A stretch of DNA of 6,111 bases from JBBRMQ01 sp038230775 (GTDB taxonomy: Bacteria; Acidobacteriota; Thermoanaerobaculia; Gp7-AA8): contig JBBRMQ010000249.1 of the NCBI GenBank assembly GCA_038230775.1, positions 1 through 6,111 of the forward strand, given 5' to 3'. A program made the translations under genes and the position numbers. Shown one piece after another: positions 1 to 6,069 of the stretch; the stretch's first letter is position 1, and each line of letters begins with the position of its first letter. The notes below the pieces were generated by a model. That model did no database searches and had not been told where the DNA came from. It saw nothing but the letters and a program-made list of their open reading frames with translations.

Positions 1-815
1 AGTGGATGCGACTCCGGCAGTTCCCGTCGCTCAACATTGAGCTCGACGCGCGCGCGGGTCCGGCTCGCGGTGGCCACGTGACGAATCACGGATCGGCGCG
101 ACCGCGCCTGATCGATCTCCGACTGCGTCACGTCTTCGATCCCGTGGACACGTTTCCTTACCACCTGGTCGTCTCGCATGTTGAACGCAAACCCGGCCAG
201 GATCCGCAGCTTCTGTACCGCGTCCTCGCCGGAAACATCAAGTGATGGATCAGCCTCGGCGAACCCTCTGCGCTGCGCCTCCGCCAGAGCCTCGTCGTAC
301 TCCGTGCCGGATTCCTCCATGCGCGTCAGGATGTAGTTTGTGGTGGCGTTGAGGATTCCGGTCACGCTTTCGATCGAGTCGCCGGCCAGCCCGTGTTCCA
401 ACGCGCGGACGATCGGAACGCCGCCACAGACGCTGGCCTCGAACGCGATCCTGGCGCCGTTCGCATCAGCGAGACACCTCAACTCGCCGCCACAGGTCGC
501 GATCAGCGCCTTGTTCGCTGTCACGACATCGGTCCCGCTTCTCAACGCCCGGCGGACGTACGCGCCGGCGGCGTGGATGCCGCCGATGAGCTCCACGATC
601 ACGTCCGAGGAATCGATGACGTCCGTGGCCGCCGTGGTCAGCATCGTGTGCGGCACTCCGTCGCGCCGCTTCGCGGGGTCCCGGACCAGGACGGCGGTGA
701 TCTGCAGATCGATGCCTCGCTGGGCACGGAGGCGCTCACGCTCGCGCGACAGGAGGCGGACGAATCCGCCTCCCACCGTGCCGCAGCCGAGGAGCCCGAT
801 GGTTACGCGACGCAT
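1..815 (-). CDS. hom: Homoserine dehydrogenase, C-terminus cut off by the window edge
   Basis: NAD(P)-dependent homoserine dehydrogenase, a cytoplasmic enzyme that reduces aspartate semialdehyde to homoserine, the branch point to threonine and methionine. The frame stays open from ATG at 815 to the left edge (271 codons visible), so the C-terminus, including any ACT domain, is not seen. Visible motifs are the Rossmann loop GLLGCGTVGGG (residues 7-17), ANKAL with Lys102, and GILNATTNYILTRM (153-166). The catalytic stretch FAEADPSLDVSGEDAVQK (185-202) has Glu187, Asp193, Asp198 and Lys202 spaced like the active-site residues of the yeast enzyme. The start is supported by AGGAG six bases upstream (822-826). 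The first 13 bp overlap the end of metB, which implies translational coupling and shared control from the leader upstream of metB. There is no aspartokinase fusion at the N-terminus. The family call is secure; the full length is unknown. Confidence 0.95.
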   Translation of the reverse strand, partial: MRRVTIGLLGCGTVGGGFVRLLSRERERLRAQRGIDLQITAVLVRDPAKRRDGVPHTMLTTAATDVIDSSDVIVELIGGIHAAGAYVRRALRSGTDVVTANKALIATCGGELRCLADANGARIAFEASVCGGVPIVRALEHGLAGDSIESVTGILNATTNYILTRMEESGTEYDEALAEAQRRGFAEADPSLDVSGEDAVQKLRILAGFAFNMRDDQVVRKRVHGIEDVTQSEIDQARSRRSVIRHVATASRTRARVELNVERRELPESHP

Positions 816-1906
816 GCGGTGCTCCTGACGAGTGCCCGGTCAAGCTCCTCAATGAGATCGCGCGGATCCTCGAGTCCGACGGAAAGCCGAATCAAGTCAT
901 CCCCGATCCCCGCCTTTTCCCGCGCCGCGGCATCCATCGACGCGTGCGTCATCGTTGCCGGATGGCAGAACAGGCTCTTGACGCTGCCGAGGCTTTCGGC
1001 GAGGGTCCAGAGCTGGACGTTGCGCGCGAATGCGCGCGCCTCGTTCGTCTCGAAGGAGACGATCGCGCCGAAGCCGGGATAGTAGACACGACGAACGGCG
1101 TCGCTCTGTCGCAGATATTCGACGATGAGCGCCGCGTTTGCCGACTGCCGCTCGACCCGCAGCGAAAGCGTTTTCACGCCGCGGAGGATCAGATAGCAGT
1201 CGTTCGGCCCGGGCACAGCGCCCACTGCATTCTGGAAGAATTTCAATTCGTTATAGATCGATTCGTCATTTGTTATGACACAGCCGCCGAGGCAGTCGCT
1301 GTGTCCGTTGATGAATTTCGTCGTCGAGTGAACGACGATGTCCGCACCTCTGGCGATCGGCTGTTGCAGGACGGGCGTGGCGAAGGTGTTGTCGACGACC
1401 GTTCGCACGCCGTGGGAGCGCGCGATTGCCGAGCATTTCTCGATGTCCGTCAGCTTGAGCAGCGGATTCGAAGGCGTCTCGAGCCACAGCAGTCTCGTCG
1501 ACGGACGAATCGCGGCTTCGACCGCGGACGGATCGCTGGTGTCCACAAAGTCGAACTCCACGCCGAACTTCGCGAAGAAGCGCACGAAGATGCGCCACGC
1601 GCCGCCGTAGAGATCCTGCGTCGTGACGACGTGATCGCCTGAGCGAAGCAGCGAGAGCACGTTGTGAATGGCGGCCATTCCGGATGCGAACGCCAGGCCG
1701 TACCGCGCGCCTTCGAGCGCGGCGAGGTTGTCTTCGAGCGCCTTGCGCGTCGGATGCTCGGTGCGTGAGTAGCCGAAGCCGCGATGCACTCCGGGCTCGA
1801 GTTGCTGGTAGGTAGAGGTCTGGTAGATCGGAACGTTCACCGCGCCTGTGGCGGCGTCATTGGGCTGGCCGGCGTGGATCGCCAGCGTATCGAAACGGTA
1901 GGACAT
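803..1906 (-). CDS. metB: Cystathionine gamma-synthase-like PLP enzyme (Cys/Met metabolism family)
   Basis: Cytoplasmic PLP enzyme of the Cys/Met metabolism family, most likely joining an O-acylhomoserine to cysteine to give cystathionine for methionine synthesis. Visible motifs: YSRTEHPTR (46-54; Tyr46 and Arg48 contact PLP of the neighbouring subunit), SGMAA (75-79), LYGG with Tyr100 stacking on PLP, ETPSNPL (143-149), VDNTF with Asp172, and HSTTKFINGHSD with the Schiff-base Lys197. Near the end are ATMTHASM and LIRLSVGLED with the substrate-binding Arg340. The glutamate typical of cystathionine gamma-lyase in its SLAEL motif is replaced (SLFCH, about residue 314). That, plus hom next door, favours a synthase, but a lyase or sulfhydrylase cannot be excluded. 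At 367 residues it is shorter than the usual 380-390: YYPG (275-278) runs straight into FGAIVSFE, without the normal HPGHE..A..QM-like segment. A strong AAGGAGG lies six bases before the ATG. The stop overlaps hom. Confidence 0.88.
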   Translation of the reverse strand: MSYRFDTLAIHAGQPNDAATGAVNVPIYQTSTYQQLEPGVHRGFGYSRTEHPTRKALEDNLAALEGARYGLAFASGMAAIHNVLSLLRSGDHVVTTQDLYGGAWRIFVRFFAKFGVEFDFVDTSDPSAVEAAIRPSTRLLWLETPSNPLLKLTDIEKCSAIARSHGVRTVVDNTFATPVLQQPIARGADIVVHSTTKFINGHSDCLGGCVITNDESIYNELKFFQNAVGAVPGPNDCYLILRGVKTLSLRVERQSANAALIVEYLRQSDAVRRVYYPGFGAIVSFETNEARAFARNVQLWTLAESLGSVKSLFCHPATMTHASMDAAAREKAGIGDDLIRLSVGLEDPRDLIEELDRALVRSTACVA

Positions 1907-1912
1907 GCGTCC

Positions 1913-1919
1913 CCTCCTT
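1913..1919 (-). promoter_or_regulatory. Strong ribosome binding site of metB
   Basis: The minus strand reads AAGGAGG, a full anti-16S match, six bases before the metB ATG at 1906. It is the strongest such site in the window. It fixes the metB start and is a natural target for masking by upstream C-rich leader sequence (UCCCUCC at 1953-1959 or UCCUCCU at 1942-1948). Confidence 0.85.
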
Positions 1920-1976
1920 GAATGTGCTTTGCGTGAGAGTGAGGAGGATTGCGGAGGGACCCGGGTCGAAGACGGC

Positions 1977-2036
1977 TTACGCGTCCGCGCCCGGGCGGCG
2001 CATCACCATTCGGCCCATCGTGGTGGTGCAGTGCAT
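1977..2036 (-). CDS. Putative Thr/Met leader peptide upstream of metB-hom
   Basis: A 19-codon ORF from ATG at 2036 to TAA at 1977-1979, encoding MHCTTTMGRMVMRRPGADA. It holds three consecutive Thr codons, four Met codons including the start, and one Cys. Thr and Met are the end products of the pathway served by the downstream hom and metB genes. It starts only about 3-6 bases after the predicted transcription start, so it would be read as a leaderless or near-leaderless message; accordingly there is no ribosome binding site before it. The likely role is a sensor: scarce charged Thr or Met tRNA would stall the ribosome and change the folding of the leader hairpins, as thrL does for the E. coli thr operon. 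The pathway-matched composition and position are seen directly; the regulatory role is inferred. It could be a chance short frame. Confidence 0.6.
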   Translation of the reverse strand: MHCTTTMGRMVMRRPGADA

Positions 2037-2047
2037 GTTGACGCGGG

Positions 2048-2076
2048 AGGATATGCGCGGCGCGGTTTGGTGTCAA
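2048..2076 (-). promoter_or_regulatory. Sigma70-type promoter of the metB-hom operon
   Basis: The minus strand has TTGACA (2071-2076, perfect -35), a 17-base spacer and TATCCT (2048-2053, 4 of 6 matches to the -10 consensus). The predicted start of transcription is about 2039-2042. It begins eight bases after the stop codon of the upstream membrane-protein gene, so metB-hom can be transcribed separately from the par operon. Confidence 0.75.
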
Positions 2077-2083
2077 CAGCCGG

Positions 2084-4471
2084 CTATCGCGGACACACCT
2101 GCTGCAGCAGCGCGGCGGCATCCTGCGTGATGCGCATCGGACCGGGCTTGGCGAAGGTATGCATGATGCGGACGTTCACCGGCCTCAGGTCGGCGCCGAT
2201 GTTCCAGCGTGGCGTGTCGTATTCGATCCAGCGATTGCGGTCGGTGTTGATCACTGCCGTCGTCGCCACCCGCTTCAACCGATCGATATCCTCGGGCGAA
2301 AGCAGGCGGCCGTTCAGCAGCGCGCACAACACGCCCGAGGCGATGCCGCTCCGCTGCATCGCCTGCATGGCGCCGCGAACGCCTGCGGCCCGGATCGCCT
2401 GCGGCTCGTTGGAACCAAGCATGATCCCCTGATCGCCGGCCACCCACAGGCTCACGTAGCGAAACGCAGCCCGCATCGTGAGAAGCGTGGATGCGATTTC
2501 CCGGGGCCTCGTGTGGTGCAGCTGCATCCACTGCTGGATCACGCCGCCGGGCCGCAGGCGCCGCGCAGCGAGCTCGTAAAACTCACGGCTGTACAGATTC
2601 GTCGCGCCCGCGAACCAGTAGCTGGTCAGCTCGATGGTGATGACGTCATAGCTCTTGTCGCGAAGCAGGAGGACGTTGCGCCCGTCCTCGAGCAGCACCC
2701 GCACATTGGGTTGTCGCACGACGTCGTGATTGAGATGCTGGAACTCCTGCGACGAGGCCTCGATGATTCCCGGCGCAATCTCGGCGATGTCGACCCGTCG
2801 GAATCCGGCCATCTGCGCGGTCGCCGCGGATTGCCCGGTGCCAAGGCCGATGACGAGAACGTCATCGAGCGCGGCGGAGTGCAGCATGGGAATGACCGCA
2901 AATCCCAACTGCGCCACCGGTTCTCCCCAATCGCTGCCCTGGAACTTGCCGTTCGTCAGCAGCGTCCGCAGTCCTGATTTCGGATTCTCGACCACGGTCG
3001 TGATCCCGCCCGCCGCGTCTTCATGAAAGAACAGCATCCGCATGCCGGCTCGGGCGAACGTCGGCGTGAAATACACATGCTCGCCGCTCGTGAGCTGAAG
3101 CCGGTCCCAGGGCGGAACGACGCCGCAGACGAGCAGTGCGACGGCTGCGCTGATGAAGCCGGCGAATCGCAATCGCGATGAAGGCACGGACAGCAACAAA
3201 GACACCCCGGCGATCGCATAACAAATGGCGATCATCAGCAGGGTGGTCTCCGATCCGAAGCGGGGAATCAGCACGAACGCCGCGACGAGGGCACCGGCGC
3301 AGCAGCCGATCGCGTTCGCGGCCGTCATCGCGCCGGCCGTTTTTCCGCGATCGCGGATCGGGAACTCGCGCAGCCGGAAAAGAAGCGGGAAGACGGTGCC
3401 CAGGATGAGCGTGGGCGGAACGATTACCAGCGCGGTGATGAGTCCCCGCAGCAGTTCCGCGCCCGCAAAGGATTGAAGGTTGTGCCCCCAGAGGGTGAAG
3501 CGATGAGGCACGTGCGGCCACGCCATCTGCTGGATCGCGAGAATGATCGCGCCGATCGCGAACGCCATCGCAGGAATGGCCACCGGCACCTCGGCCTCCT
3601 CCGGCAAGAGGCGCGTCGCGATGAATCCGCCGAGAAACAGCCCTGCGAGAACGGCCGCCAGCATGGAGGCGAACGCATAGACACTGTTTCCGCAGACGGC
3701 GGCGATCAGGTGCGTCCATTCGACCTCCAGCGCGAAAAAGAGAAACCCGCAGAGAATCGAGATGGCAATCAGCAGCGTCGGGGGTGCCTGCGTGGCTCCC
3801 GATGTCTCGACCGGCGAAGACTCCGGCACGCCTTCCGGAAGCCGCGTCGACAGCCAAAGCGCGATCGCGGCCACCACGAGATCGAGGGCGGTGACGAGAA
3901 GCGCACCGTCCACGCCGATGGTCGCGAAGACAAGGTAGGGTCCGATCGCCGCGGCCAGCGTCCCGCCGAGAATGTTGAGCGCGTAGAACTTCGTGACGAG
4001 GCGACGCGCGTCGCTCACACTCTCGCGGAGCACTTCGACCATGGCCGGAAACGTGGCGCCCATGAAGAACGTCGGGGGAAGAATCCAGGCCGAGGCAGCC
4101 ACGACGCGCAAGGCCTGCAGCAGCATGGGGTCGCCGATGCCTAAGCGCAGCATCGGCACGAAGATCTCGATGAGATGTTCCAGACCCGCGAACAGCAGAA
4201 GCGCCCACAGACCGATCGCCGCTTCGAAGGCGGCATACAGGACGAGGGGACGCGCGCCGAGGCGCCGCCACCAGCGCCAACTGAATCCGCCGATGGTCAG
4301 GCCGGCGAAGTAGATCGTGAGGACGGTCGCCGCGGCATGCGTACTGGTTCCGACGAGCGTCTCGAGCAGCTTCTCGTACGCCTGTTCCGCGATCAGAGCG
4401 GTGGCGCCCGTGGTGATGAACAGCGCCGCCAGAATCCGTTGTGCGGAACGGCGCGGCAAAGGAGTACTCAA
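2084..4471 (-). CDS. Fused polytopic membrane / spermidine-synthase-like protein
   Basis: A 795-residue fusion. Residues about 10-455 form roughly 13 hydrophobic helices in two similar halves; each half carries an acidic residue before a G-S/T-helix, a PPT..xG..FP motif and an (A)xNxxG helix. Residues about 465-690 form a Rossmann methyltransferase-like domain of the spermidine synthase family: VLVIGLGTGQ (538-547), Glu564 in DIAEIAPG, and LLEDGR (594-599). The family's catalytic stretch, usually D.TDP.GP, is here IELTSYWFAG (613-622), with Ser617 where the Asp belongs, so polyamine synthesis is doubtful. The tail has INTDRNRWIEYDTPR (741-755), a pattern I associate with membrane-fused members of this family. 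The N-terminus sits in the membrane and the catalytic domain probably faces the cytoplasm; the real substrate is unknown. The start is TTG at 4471, overlapping the parB stop by four bases, with only a weak ribosome binding site (AAGCGGGG-like), which suggests coupling to parB. Confidence 0.85.
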   Translation of the reverse strand: MSTPLPRRSAQRILAALFITTGATALIAEQAYEKLLETLVGTSTHAAATVLTIYFAGLTIGGFSWRWWRRLGARPLVLYAAFEAAIGLWALLLFAGLEHLIEIFVPMLRLGIGDPMLLQALRVVAASAWILPPTFFMGATFPAMVEVLRESVSDARRLVTKFYALNILGGTLAAAIGPYLVFATIGVDGALLVTALDLVVAAIALWLSTRLPEGVPESSPVETSGATQAPPTLLIAISILCGFLFFALEVEWTHLIAAVCGNSVYAFASMLAAVLAGLFLGGFIATRLLPEEAEVPVAIPAMAFAIGAIILAIQQMAWPHVPHRFTLWGHNLQSFAGAELLRGLITALVIVPPTLILGTVFPLLFRLREFPIRDRGKTAGAMTAANAIGCCAGALVAAFVLIPRFGSETTLLMIAICYAIAGVSLLLSVPSSRLRFAGFISAAVALLVCGVVPPWDRLQLTSGEHVYFTPTFARAGMRMLFFHEDAAGGITTVVENPKSGLRTLLTNGKFQGSDWGEPVAQLGFAVIPMLHSAALDDVLVIGLGTGQSAATAQMAGFRRVDIAEIAPGIIEASSQEFQHLNHDVVRQPNVRVLLEDGRNVLLLRDKSYDVITIELTSYWFAGATNLYSREFYELAARRLRPGGVIQQWMQLHHTRPREIASTLLTMRAAFRYVSLWVAGDQGIMLGSNEPQAIRAAGVRGAMQAMQRSGIASGVLCALLNGRLLSPEDIDRLKRVATTAVINTDRNRWIEYDTPRWNIGADLRPVNVRIMHTFAKPGPMRITQDAAALLQQVCPR

Positions 4472-5289
4472 GCCCCGCTTTCGAGCCGCCGCAGCAGCTC
4501 ACGCAACGCTTCGGCAATCTCCCGCTTGTCGACGTTCGACTTCTTGAAACTTAGATTGAACGAGAACGGCAGCGATTTGTCCTTGATTGCCCAGGTGAAA
4601 TTCTTCGGCCGGCCCGCCTTCTTTTCCGGTTTCTTCCGCAGCTCGTCTCGCGAGGTCTCCCCTGCCGCAAACCGGCGCAGGACCTCTTCCATGGCCTCTT
4701 CACTGCCGGCGCGCGCGATCTGGATCAGGAGCGACTTGTTCGCGATCCCGGCCTCGCGGCACATGGCGCGGATGCGATCCGGGATGTCGTTGATGAGCAG
4801 CGTCTCGGACACCGTGACGCGCGACTTGCCGATGACCTGCGAGATGCGCTCGTGTGTGTAGCCGAACTTCTGCTGCAGCACCAGGAGGCCCTCCGCTTCT
4901 TCGAACGGTGTCAGATCTTTGCGCTGGATGTTCTCGATGAGCGCGATCTCGAGCGTCTCTTTGTCATCGGCATCGAACTCGATGGCCGGAATCTCGTCGA
5001 GCTCCGCCAGCGTCGCGGCGCGGAAGCGGCGCTCGCCGGAGATGATCTGGTATCGATTGGGTCCGATCGAGCGGACGAGGATCGGCTCCAGCACGCCCTT
5101 CTCCCGGATGGACGCCGCCAGCTCCTCGATGTTGCCCATGTTCGTGCGCGGCTGCTCGGCGTTGGGCTCGATCCACTGGAGCGGAATCATCGATCCCACC
5201 TGCCGGCCGGAGCGGCGGGTGAGCTCCTCGACGAAGTGCGCATCGTGGCGCATGGCTTTGCGTTCTGGTAACCCGCGTTTCATGGTCAT
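4468..5289 (-). CDS. parB: ParB-type CTP-binding chromosome partitioning protein
   Basis: DNA-binding partner of ParA. It loads at parS sites, binds CTP, and spreads along DNA as a clamp. With the start at 5289 it is 273 residues. Order of parts: a basic N-terminal peptide (KRGLPERK, residues 4-11) of the kind that stimulates ParA ATPase; the ParB/Srx domain with IPLQWIEPN..QPR (35-48); the CTP-binding motif GERRFRAA (85-92); ENIQR (119-123); a helix-turn-helix region around YTHERISQVIGKSRVTVSE (144-162); a Lys-rich linker with AGRPKNF (225-231); and a short C-terminal dimerisation region. Three starts are possible: TTG 5292, ATG 5289 and ATG 5283. GAGGG of the parA end is best spaced for ATG 5289, which shares one base with the parA stop (TGATG). 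The last bases overlap the start of the membrane-protein gene. No parS site was recognised in the window. Confidence 0.93.
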   Translation of the reverse strand: MTMKRGLPERKAMRHDAHFVEELTRRSGRQVGSMIPLQWIEPNAEQPRTNMGNIEELAASIREKGVLEPILVRSIGPNRYQIISGERRFRAATLAELDEIPAIEFDADDKETLEIALIENIQRKDLTPFEEAEGLLVLQQKFGYTHERISQVIGKSRVTVSETLLINDIPDRIRAMCREAGIANKSLLIQIARAGSEEAMEEVLRRFAAGETSRDELRKKPEKKAGRPKNFTWAIKDKSLPFSFNLSFKKSNVDKREIAEALRELLRRLESGA

Positions 5290-6044
5290 CAAACCCTCGA
5301 CAGAATTTCTTCCGACAGCGAGTAGTACTCCATCGCGCCGCTGGACTTCGGCGCAAAGGTGAAGATCGATTCCTTGTACGCCGGACTCTCTTCGAGCCGG
5401 ATGGACTTCGTGATCACCGTGTTGAACAGGCGTTCGCCGAACACCGCGCCGATCTGCTCGTGAATGTCGCGCGCCAGCGTCGTCCGCTTGTCATGCATCG
5501 TGATCACCACGCCGAGCAGCTGCAGGTTCGGATTGGGACGCGCCTTGATCTTCTCGATCGTCTCCAGCAGATCGTCGGTGCCTTCCAGCGCGAAGTACGA
5601 CGACTGAATCGGCACCAGCACGTGCGTGGACGCCACCATGGCGTTCACGGTGATCATGCCGAGGGTCGGCGGCGTATCGATGAAGATGTAGTCGTAGTTG
5701 GTGACGATCGCCGACATCTTGTCCTTGAGCCGGTACGGGCCGTCCAGATCACCGATCAGCTTGGACTCCAGCTTGGCCAGAGCGATTTTCGAGGGTGCGA
5801 CGGAGAGGTTCGGCACCTGGGTGGCGACGATCACATCCTCGAGCGGCATCTCCTCGCTCACCATCACATCGAACATCGACCGTGTGACGCCGCGCGGATC
5901 GACGTAGCTCATCGTCGAATTCGCCTGCGGATCGAGGTCGATCAGCAGCGTGTTGAACCCTTTGTTGGCGACCGCCGCGGCGAGGTTGATGGCGGTAGTC
6001 GTCTTCCCAACGCCGCCTTTTTGATTGGCTACGGTAATGATCAT
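5289..6044 (-). CDS. parA: ParA/Soj chromosome partitioning ATPase
   Basis: A 251-residue ATPase that dimerises with ATP, binds the nucleoid non-specifically and is released by ParB, moving origin regions apart. The deviant Walker A motif KGGVGKTTT (9-17) has both signature lysines, Lys9 and Lys14. LIDLDPQ (34-40) gives the A' Asp38, and YIFIDTPPTLG (119-129) gives the Walker B Asp123. HDKRTTLARDI and RLEESPAYK near the C-terminus are typical of Soj-like proteins. There is no N-terminal DNA-binding extension, so this is the short chromosomal type rather than the long P1-plasmid type. ATG 6044 is followed at once by the conserved IITVANQKGGVGKT, so the start is secure. The ribosome binding site is poor (GAGCG) and the 5' leader may be only about 7-8 bases. 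It is the first gene of a coupled run with parB and the membrane protein. Confidence 0.96.
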   Translation of the reverse strand: MIITVANQKGGVGKTTTAINLAAAVANKGFNTLLIDLDPQANSTMSYVDPRGVTRSMFDVMVSEEMPLEDVIVATQVPNLSVAPSKIALAKLESKLIGDLDGPYRLKDKMSAIVTNYDYIFIDTPPTLGMITVNAMVASTHVLVPIQSSYFALEGTDDLLETIEKIKARPNPNLQLLGVVITMHDKRTTLARDIHEQIGAVFGERLFNTVITKSIRLEESPAYKESIFTFAPKSSGAMEYYSLSEEILSRV

Positions 6045-6058
6045 CTGGACGCTCGTTG

Positions 6059-6064
6059 ATTGTA
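6059..6064 (-). promoter_or_regulatory. Possible -10 element for parA
   Basis: The minus strand reads TACAAT, 5 of 6 matches to the sigma70 -10 consensus, 14 bases before the parA ATG. No good -35 is found 16-18 bases further up, because that stretch lies in the heptamer repeats. If used, transcription would start about seven bases before the ATG, giving a near-leaderless parA message. Confidence 0.35.
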
Positions 6065-6069
6065 CTGGA

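Larger units (their letters stand above)
1907..2042 (-). promoter_or_regulatory. Candidate attenuator leader of the metB-hom operon
   Basis: This is the predicted untranslated leader between the promoter and metB. Reading down the transcript: a Thr/Met-rich short ORF; a hairpin with 8 of 9 pairs (arms 2021-2029 and 2000-2008, 12-nt loop) whose arms contain the Thr codons and the later Met codons; and a second stem, GCGCC/GGCGC (1997-2001 with 1987-1991), that shares two bases with the first. Next come the palindrome GACCCGGGTC (1958-1967) and two stretches complementary to the metB ribosome binding site: UCCCUCC (1953-1959) and UCCUCCU (1942-1948). No run of U follows any hairpin, so control by masking of translation or by Rho fits better than an intrinsic terminator. 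Pairings were worked out by hand without energies. I saw no match to SAM riboswitch cores. Confidence 0.55.

Noticed and set aside
65..85. CACGTG-containing stretch as a parS site
   Set aside because: Flanking bases do not extend to the TGTTTCACGTGAAACA-like palindrome, and it lies inside hom.
340..1642. Long plus-strand open frames opposite hom and metB
   Set aside because: They are antisense to genes with unmistakable catalytic motifs, have low-complexity Arg/Ala/Ser-rich products and no supporting ribosome binding sites.
1907..2083. SAM riboswitch upstream of metB
   Set aside because: I looked for recognisable SAM-I or SAM-II core sequences and saw none; the Thr/Met short ORF explains the leader better. 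A covariance-model scan would settle it.
2040..2083. Intrinsic terminator after the membrane-protein gene
   Set aside because: No stable GC stem followed by a U-run is present; the stretch is occupied by the metB promoter, so read-through or Rho-dependent ending is likely.
2098..2110. Perfect palindrome CTGCTGCAGCAG
   Set aside because: It is made by Leu-Leu-Gln-Gln codons at the end of the membrane-protein gene and has no U-run, so coding explains it; not called as a terminator.
3021..4517. A 498-codon open frame on the minus strand overlapping the membrane-protein gene
   Set aside because: It is Arg-rich with no recognisable domain or helices and lies in the +1/+2 frame of a gene with clear family motifs; long shadow frames are expected in GC-rich coding DNA.
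5290..5292. TTG start for parB
   Set aside because: The GAGGG ribosome binding site would be only about two to three bases away; ATG 5289 or 5283 is better spaced.
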